A stretch of DNA of 8,926 nt from NCBI RefSeq assembly GCF_902491705.1, contig NZ_CABUIW010000073.1, forward strand, positions 1-8,926, given 5' to 3'. The position numbers and the translations under genes are program-made. This DNA comes from an uncultured Lactobacillus sp. (lineage in GTDB: Bacteria; Bacillota; Bacilli; Lactobacillales; Lactobacillaceae). Positions 1 through 5,741 of this stretch are shown one piece after another (the stretch's first letter is position 1; each line of letters starts with the position of its first letter). Under the pieces are notes generated by a model, which saw only the letters and a list, made by a program, of their open reading frames with translations, was not told the DNA's origin and did not search any database.

Positions 1-8
1 TTTCATAG

Positions 9-104
9 ATAGTACTTTATATATTTGTACTGTCTACTAAAGTAGGACTATATCACTTTTCAAAAACGGCTTTTACAATTAGATATAATTTTCTTGATAC
101 AGTC
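9..104 (+). other. In-frame upstream extension of the LuxR-type gene without a usable start codon
   Basis: The reading frame of the LuxR-type gene stays open upstream of its TTG codon until a TAG at 6-8. The translated extension contains a stretch (FSKTAFTIRYNFLDTVLDIF) that reads like the first helix of a GAF-type sensor domain and continues smoothly into the predicted protein. The frame offers no ATG, GTG or TTG between the stop and position 105. A Shine-Dalgarno-like AAAGTAGGA lies at 39-47 but has no start codon at a suitable distance. I infer that the original start codon was lost by mutation or truncation, or that a non-canonical start such as ATT at 78 is used. The other two forward frames contain stops here (10-12, 38-40, 40-42). 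Confidence 0.5.
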
Positions 105-776
105 TTGGATATTTTTAAAAATGAGTTTAATTATCAAATGACTTTTTATACTGTTTATAAAACTGAAAATAATACTAGTTGGTATTCAGCTGCTAAAAGC
201 CATAGCAATTTTTTTGAGCAAACTTTTTTAAACAAAAATGTACCTAGTGCAACTAACGATCCACTATTCTATAATTTTCTAATTTACTCAAAGAACAAAA
301 ATAATTGGAAAGGTATAGCTTTCAGTTCAGAGATGCCCGATTTTTGTGACACTTCTTTTTATCATAATTTTTCCAAAAGAAATATTGGCTCTGTGGCTTT
401 AATTGCAGTAAATGATAATCCTGGCATTATCTTCTTCATTCTCAAATCTAAAGAAGAAGGTGACTTCAGTCTTGCTGAAAGGCAAATTTTAATTGAAATT
501 CGTGATATCTTGCAAAAAGCTTTTACTTCCTATCAAAATTCACATCCACAATATATAAAGAATACTCAAGTAACTATTCCAGAATTAACCAAACGAGAAA
601 CAGAAATTTGGAATTTAATTGCGCAAGGAAAAACAAATGAAGAAATAGCTAGAAGTCTATCTATTTCTTATCATACGGTTAAAACTCATATTTTTAATTT
701 ATTTAAAAAATTACATGTTTCTAATCGGACAGAAGCAATTGAACTCAAAAACGGACAAAAGCCTTATTCTTTTTAA
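105..776 (+). CDS. LuxR-type helix-turn-helix regulator with GAF-like sensor domain, 5' end doubtful
   Basis: This is a predicted cytosolic transcription regulator. Residues about 160-213 form a LuxR/GerE-type DNA-binding domain: LTKRETEIWNLIAQGKTNEEIA is followed by the recognition helix in ISYHTVKTHIFNLFKKL and the typical NRTEA end. Residues about 1-145 look like a GAF-type ligand or redox sensor, with a beta-rich GSVALIAV...GIIFFIL stretch and the closing helix after GDFSLAERQ. There is no receiver domain, so it is not a classical response regulator. The TTG at 105 is the only conventional start, but it has no ribosome binding site and the frame upstream looks coding, so the true N-terminus is probably longer or the gene is damaged. 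It converges on the flavoprotein operon, which makes that operon a reasonable but unproven target. The signal sensed is unknown. Confidence 0.8.
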   Translation: MDIFKNEFNYQMTFYTVYKTENNTSWYSAAKSHSNFFEQTFLNKNVPSATNDPLFYNFLIYSKNKNNWKGIAFSSEMPDFCDTSFYHNFSKRNIGSVALIAVNDNPGIIFFILKSKEEGDFSLAERQILIEIRDILQKAFTSYQNSHPQYIKNTQVTIPELTKRETEIWNLIAQGKTNEEIARSLSISYHTVKTHIFNLFKKLHVSNRTEAIELKNGQKPYSF

Positions 777-797
777 TGAGAATAAGACTTTTTATTT
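759..797. terminator. Hairpin terminator, LuxR-type gene / flavoprotein operon
   Basis: Arms at 759-770 and 779-790 pair over 12 positions with one C-A mismatch (CTTATTCT against AGAATAAG as the core) around an 8-base loop. The right arm runs into a T tract (TTTTTATTT), so it is a good intrinsic terminator for the rightward gene, whose stop codon (774-776) lies in the loop. Read leftward, the hairpin is followed only by a short T run (CTTTTG), so it may end the flavoprotein operon less efficiently. Confidence 0.7.
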
Positions 798-813
798 AGT
801 TCACTATTAATAT

Positions 814-1287
814 TTATGAATGAATGTATTTTAACCATTTATGAAGATATAAATTATTACCAGTATATTGAAAACCATTTAATAATTTTGCATGTGCAGG
901 TTTGGCTATCTTTTTAAAGCCTTGCATCGCCTTTTCTACTGGAGTTTCCATACTAGTATAAAAAGGAGCAACAATTTTGTTTTTAAAATCATACTCTTTA
1001 AAAAAAGTTGCCATTATTCTGGATGGCTCACCCCAGAACCAAATTGGAGAGCCAAGATAAATTAATGAATAATCATCCCAGTTAGAAATTTTATTAGCAA
1101 TACTTGGATATGCATTTGTTTTTCCTTCAATATCGATTCGGTCATTCCATTGCATCCCATGAATTTCATAAGGATGAGTGGCTTTTAAACGAAAGATATC
1201 AGCATTTGTATATTTTTGTATTGCTTCAGCCGCTTTTTTCGTATTACCAGTTGCTGAAAAATAAACAATTAGTGCATTTTGCTTCAT
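814..1287 (-). CDS. Flavodoxin (FMN electron carrier)
   Basis: A 157-residue single-domain flavodoxin of the short, Flavodoxin_4-like type. It is expected to bind FMN non-covalently and shuttle one or two electrons in the cytosol. The phosphate-binding loop is clear near the N-terminus (residues 11-16, SATGNT, after ALIVYF), and a second FMN-contacting segment is YLGSPIWFWGEPS (77-89), whose aromatic residues could stack on the isoalloxazine ring. No signal peptide or membrane segment is visible. It is the last gene of a four-gene operon, 9 bp after the fumarate-reductase-like gene, and its ribosome site (AGGGAG) overlaps the end of that gene. The position suggests it feeds or drains electrons for the two large flavoenzymes upstream. 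Some relatives act as quinone or NAD(P)H-dependent reductases, so a carrier role is an inference. Confidence 0.85.
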   Translation of the reverse strand: MKQNALIVYFSATGNTKKAAEAIQKYTNADIFRLKATHPYEIHGMQWNDRIDIEGKTNAYPSIANKISNWDDYSLIYLGSPIWFWGEPSRIMATFFKEYDFKNKIVAPFYTSMETPVEKAMQGFKKIAKPAHAKLLNGFQYTGNNLYLHKWLKYIHS

Positions 1288-1296
1288 ATATTATTT

Positions 1297-3150
1297 CTAT
1301 CTCCCTGCTTTAGTCAAAGCTTCTTTAACTGCAGACTTTAAAGCTCTACTAGTCGTAGAAGCACCACTTACGGCATCAACATCATATGAATTCTTCGAAA
1401 TCATTTCTTTAGGCAATTTTTTAATAGCTTTAGCACCGATTCCAGTTTCGCTTTGTTTCAATATTTCGATATTCTTTATCTTTTTATTATCATCTAAAGT
1501 TACACGAACTATTATTTCATCGCCCATGCCTTGATCACTAGAGCCTAAGTATTGGTTATTAGAAACTGTATATTGTTCTTGTGTAGAATTTTCTTCATTA
1601 GAATCTTCTGATTTTGTTGTTTGTTCTTTTGATGACTTAGGATAAATTGTTTCTAAACCCTCAATCTTTTCTTTAGGCCATGCAGCATTTTGCCCAGCAA
1701 TTTTACCTGAAATCAAACATTCGGCTAAATTTTCACCAGTTTGATAACGACCAGCCCAAATGCCACCTAGTTCTCCAGCACTATATAAATGTCCAATTGG
1801 ATGATTATCTGGATCTACTACCTGACAATGAGAATTTCTACGTGGACCACCTTGTGTATTTAAAATTGATTGTTGAACAGGAATTGCATAATATGGACCG
1901 TTAGCTGAAAATTCCTTTAAAGTATCTCCATTTCTGTTGAAAGCATAATCGTATTTTTCTTTTGCAAATACATTAAAGTCATGAACAGTTCTCTCTAAAA
2001 TTTCAGGTTTGGCATCGATCTTCTGGGCTAATTCGTTTAAACTATCAGCTTTAATCACATTCTTTAAAGCATCTGGAACTGGATTACCTTCTTTAGCAGC
2101 AAATTTATCATATTGCTTTTGATCGAAAATAATATGTGGGTGACTTTGATTTTGTGGAACAAGCCATTTACCATGATTATAAACGTGACCATGACGATTG
2201 CCTTCATCTTCTCGATAATATCTTGAACCGTCATCCCCTACTAACATTACACTTCCGTCATAAGTTGCCTTCCAGTCAGCAATAACTAAATTGCCTCTTT
2301 CACCATCAGGTACTTTTAAAACCAATCCATGTAAAAAGCCGATCGATTCAAAGTTATTCATGTGCCATAGATCAGCACCGGCTTCTTCACCTAATTTGAT
2401 ACCAATTCCCTTGTTATAGAGTGTTCCGATTGGTGTTAGTTTATCAGCTCCTAAATAGTCTTCTTTCATTTGCTGATTATTTTCAAAACCACCAGTTGCC
2501 AAAACAACACCATTAGCTGCGGATATATTTCTTAAAACATGATCGTGGTCAATTTGAACTCCAACAACATTATTATCACTATCCATAATTAAATGTTTTG
2601 CAGGAGAAGAATACCAAACATCGATATTAGGTCTCTTTTTAACTTCTTTTCTTAATAATTTCCAAAGCCCAGCATCCATAAATCTATCAGTAACACTGAG
2701 CATATCGTGTTTATCGCTGCCTGGAAATTCTGGGTATTCAATGGTATTGCTAATTAATGGTCCACGTAATTTAGAAAATCTAGGATCATCGAAAAAATCA
2801 TGCTTATAAGAATGTGGATGACTAACACCTAAATATCTTTTTAGATATGTTGTCATATTGGCCATACCTTCAACGAAAGTATCAACCATTTCTTCATCAG
2901 CGTGCATTGGTTTGGTTAATGCATGAAAGTACTCTTTTTCCGCATTATAATCTTCTGTTGTAGAAATCATTTGTGCAGAATAACGAGTATTTCCACCTTC
3001 ATACCCTTCTGGAGCTGAATCAACTAGCAAAACTTTTGCTCCTTCATCTGCAGCAAACCTTGCAGCTGTTGCACCAGCTCCACCAAAACCTAAAACTATA
3101 ACATCGTATTTTCTATAAAAATTAACATCATCTTTATTTAAACGAGTCAT
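1297..3150 (-). CDS. Fumarate-reductase-type FAD flavoprotein with C-terminal FMN-binding domain
   Basis: A 617-residue two-domain flavoprotein. Residues about 14-490 are the FAD-binding fumarate reductase/succinate dehydrogenase fold: dinucleotide motif GFGGAG (21-26), acidic end of strand two (D44), ATGGF (218-222) and the C-terminal FAD segment SAGELGG...GENLAE (457-477). After a hydrophilic linker rich in S, E, T and N (about 505-528), residues 529-615 form an FMN_bind domain ending in DAVSGASTTS (592-601). This matches the motif in which ApbE-type transferases attach FMN to Thr or Ser, with S598 as the likely acceptor. Such enzymes reduce activated C=C bonds. The His of the fumarate reductase HYTMGG motif is replaced (ILNTQGG, 429-435), so fumarate is unlikely and the substrate is unknown. 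There is no signal peptide. The start follows AGAGGA and lies 1 bp after the upstream stop codon. Confidence 0.88.
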   Translation of the reverse strand: MTRLNKDDVNFYRKYDVIVLGFGGAGATAARFAADEGAKVLLVDSAPEGYEGGNTRYSAQMISTTEDYNAEKEYFHALTKPMHADEEMVDTFVEGMANMTTYLKRYLGVSHPHSYKHDFFDDPRFSKLRGPLISNTIEYPEFPGSDKHDMLSVTDRFMDAGLWKLLRKEVKKRPNIDVWYSSPAKHLIMDSDNNVVGVQIDHDHVLRNISAANGVVLATGGFENNQQMKEDYLGADKLTPIGTLYNKGIGIKLGEEAGADLWHMNNFESIGFLHGLVLKVPDGERGNLVIADWKATYDGSVMLVGDDGSRYYREDEGNRHGHVYNHGKWLVPQNQSHPHIIFDQKQYDKFAAKEGNPVPDALKNVIKADSLNELAQKIDAKPEILERTVHDFNVFAKEKYDYAFNRNGDTLKEFSANGPYYAIPVQQSILNTQGGPRRNSHCQVVDPDNHPIGHLYSAGELGGIWAGRYQTGENLAECLISGKIAGQNAAWPKEKIEGLETIYPKSSKEQTTKSEDSNEENSTQEQYTVSNNQYLGSSDQGMGDEIIVRVTLDDNKKIKNIEILKQSETGIGAKAIKKLPKEMISKNSYDVDAVSGASTTSRALKSAVKEALTKAGR

Positions 3151-3151
3151 A

Positions 3152-4681
3152 TTATTCCTCTTGTCCTAACTTTTCACCTAAAGCATATCCATAAGATAAA
3201 GTACCCTGATATCCACCGAAAGCATGCATCCCTGGATTTTCAATATAAAGATTCTCAATCTTGTTATCTAGCTTCTTTGGATGTAATAAGAAGTCGGCCA
3301 AAGTACCACCTAATCCAGAAATACTACCACCAGGAGCTCCAGAAAATCTAATCATAGTTAATGGAGTAGTTACATTCATTTCAACGATATGATCACGGAT
3401 ACCTGGGAAGTATTTTTCAGTATTTTTGATTGTTTGTTCAGCAATTTCATATTTCTTGTTAAAGTATTCGCTTGGTGGTAATTCAAGCCAGTCTTGAGGA
3501 TTAGTTCCGATTGAAATATCGAGCTTGCCATAATGAGTCTTATCAGGAACATCCAAATGCTCAGAAGCACCAGAAACAGCATCAACTTCATTCTTAGGAG
3601 TTACTGAATCTAAGCTGAATACACATAAAATTCCTTTTTCAGAATGAACTGGATCAAAAATGTAATTATTAGCATCTTTTACTCCCAATTCTTCTGAGCT
3701 ACAATCTAATCCCAAGTGAACTTCAACAAAGCTAGTAAAGTTTTCATAACCGTTGTAATCGCTAATTGCAGTTGCTGGAAGATCCTTTGGTGCAACCATT
3801 TCTTCATAAGTAACTAATGGACTGGCTGCACTAATGATCGTATCAGCATAGTATCTTTCACCATTACTTGTTTCAATACCGATTGCTTTTCCATCTTCTA
3901 CCAAGATTTGCTTAACTGGTGTACCTAACTTCAATTCCCCACCTTTTTCTTTAAATTGTTCAGCTAAAGCATTAGATTCAGCTCCTGAACCACCAATAAA
4001 GTGTTGTGCTGGGTAAGCAAAGTAATAAATTGGGAAAATCATCAAGTCAAGAAAACTCAATTTAGGAATTGCACCAGAGTACATTGAAAGGTGAGTAATC
4101 GCATAGATTAGATATGGATTTTTAAAGTATTGACCTAATACTTGTAAGCCATTTTGAAAGGCATATTTAAAGAATACCGGATATTTTTCTTTAGATGCTT
4201 CAAGATCGAAATCTTCATAAACATCTACTTTATCAAGATTGTAATTGTAAATTTCTTGAAATTCGCGCCAGCACTCTTTAGCCATATCGAAGAACTTATT
4301 TATTGCTTCTTCTTCCTCTGGAAAATTCTTTAAAAGAGTTGCCTGATATGCATCTCCACCTTTAGTTGAGAAACTCATATCATATGGCCCTGTAATTACA
4401 CGTTCAGTTGGAAGTTCAACTAAAGGCAGCTTATCAATAACTCCCATCTTTTGAAAAATCTTGTAAAGAGGTCCAGGATTATTCTTATTTCCCACACCAG
4501 AAATATGCTTCAAAGATCCTTCAAATTCATAATTACCTCTAATGAAAGTAGTAGCATAACCACCTGGTTTGTAATTTTTTTCAACTAGCAAGGTCTTTTT
4601 TCCTGCTTGTGATAAAGCAATTGAAGATGCTAAACCACTATTACCTGCACCGATTACAATCGCATCATATCTATTAGTCAT
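3152..4681 (-). CDS. CrtI/RetSat-family FAD-dependent oxidoreductase
   Basis: A 509-residue protein of the phytoene desaturase / carotenoid isomerase / retinol saturase superfamily. The N-terminus has the FAD dinucleotide fold (GAGNSG, 11-16), the ribose-binding acid E34 and the family's PGGYA segment (39-43). The C-terminus has the closing FAD segment (NLYIENPGMHAFGGYQG, 477-493). The middle (about 130-230) is rich in aromatic and hydrophobic residues, as expected for a greasy substrate tunnel. Family members desaturate, saturate or isomerise polyenes and other lipids. No carotenoid genes are nearby, so the real substrate is unknown. An odd feature is VDAVSGAS at 366-373, identical to the flavinylation-type octapeptide of the next gene's FMN domain. 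The start has a GGGAG ribosome site. The gene is 21 bp after the reductase-like gene and 1 bp before the fumarate-reductase-like gene. Confidence 0.88.
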   Translation of the reverse strand: MTNRYDAIVIGAGNSGLASSIALSQAGKKTLLVEKNYKPGGYATTFIRGNYEFEGSLKHISGVGNKNNPGPLYKIFQKMGVIDKLPLVELPTERVITGPYDMSFSTKGGDAYQATLLKNFPEEEEAINKFFDMAKECWREFQEIYNYNLDKVDVYEDFDLEASKEKYPVFFKYAFQNGLQVLGQYFKNPYLIYAITHLSMYSGAIPKLSFLDLMIFPIYYFAYPAQHFIGGSGAESNALAEQFKEKGGELKLGTPVKQILVEDGKAIGIETSNGERYYADTIISAASPLVTYEEMVAPKDLPATAISDYNGYENFTSFVEVHLGLDCSSEELGVKDANNYIFDPVHSEKGILCVFSLDSVTPKNEVDAVSGASEHLDVPDKTHYGKLDISIGTNPQDWLELPPSEYFNKKYEIAEQTIKNTEKYFPGIRDHIVEMNVTTPLTMIRFSGAPGGSISGLGGTLADFLLHPKKLDNKIENLYIENPGMHAFGGYQGTLSYGYALGEKLGQEE

Positions 4682-4702
4682 TTTGCTTCTCCCATATCTT
4701 TA

Positions 4703-5548
4703 TTAAAATTTACCTTGAGTACGAATTTTTCTTTCCTTAATGTCATGATCAAGTAAAAACTCTTTTCCGCTTTCTTCCCAGTGCTTGTTTCCAGAAAGAT
4801 AGTAAGTCGTATCTTCTTCCGAATTGTTAATGATTCTTTCTATTTGGCTATCCCAACTCTCGTCAGTATCTAATCTGAGTGTAGATACATTAAAGTTTGG
4901 AATATTTTCCATATAATCATTTAAATCTTCACTATATGGGAGACTATAATCAGCGGGATCATAATAATATAGAGAAATATGCTTCTCATCTTGACCTAAA
5001 AATGCTTTTTCACGAATCATGCTGATAAAAGGTGTAATACCGCGATCTTGAGCAAGAAATACCAAATGATTTCCTTGATAAACAGGATTATAAACGAATT
5101 GACCACTTGGCTGGCCAACTGAGAACGTATCACCAACTTTAGAGTCATAAGCTAAATACTTTGAGACTTTATTAGCTTTATGTTCTACAAAAACAGAGAT
5201 TTCAAAATATCCTTCTTCTGTTGGTGAAGAAACAATATTGTAATGTTGATGCAAATCTTGACCATCAATCGGTACATGAACTGTAATATATTGACCTGCT
5301 TCAAATGGTGGCATTTCACCATCTACTCTGGTTAAGCGAATACCACATTCACCTTCAGTAACTAAATGTTTCTCAACAATTTTCATTGTCATTCTACCTG
5401 GATGAATTCTCTTAACAGCGCGTTTCCACTCTGCTACTTCACCTGCATGACTAACACCAAATTTGTTCTTAGCTTTTTGATCTTGGATGGTTTCTTCATA
5501 TTGCGGAATGCCGGACAAAATCTCAGCTATTTTTTCTTCTTTATTCAT
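4703..5548 (-). CDS. Ferredoxin-NADP-reductase-like flavoprotein with atypical cofactor motifs
   Basis: A 281-residue protein of the ferredoxin-NADP reductase fold and the first gene of the flavoprotein operon. Residues 1-45 are a hydrophilic N-terminal extension. Residues about 48-153 match the FAD-binding barrel (FEAGQYITVHV, HYNIVSSP, YFEISVFVEHK, and PSGQF at 147-151). Residues about 160-281 match the NAD(P)-binding domain (HLVFLAQDRGITPFISMIRE). Three hallmark motifs deviate: the R-x-Y-S flavin motif is QHYN (101-104), the GGTGITP pyrophosphate loop is QDRGITP (167-173), and the C-terminal CG is SG (252-253). No Cys-rich 2Fe-2S domain is present. It may still move electrons from NAD(P)H to flavodoxin or to the FMN domain downstream, but altered cofactor binding or a structural role is possible. 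The ATG follows AGGAG at 5556-5560 with a 7-base spacer. Confidence 0.8.
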   Translation of the reverse strand: MNKEEKIAEILSGIPQYEETIQDQKAKNKFGVSHAGEVAEWKRAVKRIHPGRMTMKIVEKHLVTEGECGIRLTRVDGEMPPFEAGQYITVHVPIDGQDLHQHYNIVSSPTEEGYFEISVFVEHKANKVSKYLAYDSKVGDTFSVGQPSGQFVYNPVYQGNHLVFLAQDRGITPFISMIREKAFLGQDEKHISLYYYDPADYSLPYSEDLNDYMENIPNFNVSTLRLDTDESWDSQIERIINNSEEDTTYYLSGNKHWEESGKEFLLDHDIKERKIRTQGKF

Positions 5549-5601
5549 AATTTTTCTCCTAATAATTTTTGTTTTTCATTGTTGTTATTTTTTACACCAT
5601 A

Positions 5602-5630
5602 ATTATAGGTAGTAATGTAAGCCTTTTACT
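5602..5630 (-). promoter_or_regulatory. Candidate promoter of the flavoprotein operon
   Basis: On the minus strand a perfect -10 box TATAAT lies at 5607-5602. At 17 bp spacing the -35 position holds AGTAAA (5630-5625), a poor match. The predicted start of transcription is near 5595, giving a leader of roughly 45 bases. A perfect -10 with a weak -35, plus inverted repeats centred near -44 and -66, is the usual layout of an activator-dependent promoter. That last point is inference. Confidence 0.5.
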
Positions 5631-5633
5631 ATC
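5608..5633. repeat. Inverted repeat between the -35 and -10 positions
   Basis: GGTAGTAA (5608-5615) is matched by TTACTATC (5626-5633), an 8-base inverted repeat with one mismatch and a 10-base spacer. It spans the spacer and -35 position of the operon promoter, where a bound protein would block or reshape it. The repeat is short and could be chance in AT-rich DNA. Confidence 0.3.
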
Positions 5634-5648
5634 AGCCACTAGACTGAT
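5631..5648. repeat. Short inverted repeat ATCAG-N8-CTGAT
   Basis: ATCAG (5631-5635) and CTGAT (5644-5648) form an inverted repeat centred at 5639.5, about 44 bp upstream of the predicted transcription start of the flavoprotein operon. With only five paired bases per arm it is weak evidence alone. It is listed because of its position between the promoter and the stronger palindrome at 5653. Confidence 0.3.
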
Positions 5649-5652
5649 TTTT

Positions 5653-5669
5653 CTAATACTCAGTATTAG
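5653..5669. promoter_or_regulatory. Perfect 17 bp palindrome, candidate operator in the divergent intergenic region
   Basis: CTAATACT and AGTATTAG are exact reverse complements around a single central C (5661). Perfect 8-base half-sites with odd symmetry are typical of dimeric regulators such as TetR- or LuxR-type proteins. The site lies between the flavoprotein operon and the metallophosphoesterase gene, about 66 bp upstream of the operon's predicted start, so it could control either or both. The cognate regulator is not identified. The LuxR-type gene in this window is one candidate. Confidence 0.5.
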
Positions 5670-5741
5670 TTATTACCTTAATTCTTTAAAGCTGGATTAT
5701 ACTTAAATCAAGCTACTCATTATTTATAAGCGAGGAATAAT

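Noticed and set aside
1104..1313. Plus-strand open frame of 69 codons opposite the flavodoxin gene
   Set aside because: It lies antisense to a clear flavodoxin, has no ribosome binding site and shows no family motif; AT-rich antisense frames of this size are expected.
1680..1904. Plus-strand open frame of 74 codons inside the fumarate-reductase-like gene
   Set aside because: It is antisense to conserved FAD-binding sequence, with no ribosome site and no recognisable protein features.
3376..3591. Minus-strand open frame of 71 codons in another frame of the CrtI-like gene
   Set aside because: It overlaps conserved coding sequence in the same direction, has no plausible initiation signal and encodes a low-complexity hydrophobic/basic peptide.
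814..5548. Carotenoid biosynthesis cluster
   Set aside because: The CrtI-like protein suggests it, but there is no phytoene or dehydrosqualene synthase, and the neighbours are electron-transfer flavoproteins.
814..5548. Bilirubin reductase (BilR/BilS-type) locus
   Set aside because: A small flavodoxin is present, but the large enzymes are of the fumarate reductase and CrtI folds, not the Old Yellow Enzyme type known for BilR.
5366..5602. Plus-strand open frame of 78 codons antisense to the start of the FNR-like gene
   Set aside because: The Phe-rich translation comes from reading purine-rich coding and ribosome-site sequence backwards; there is no ribosome site and it would overlap the operon promoter.
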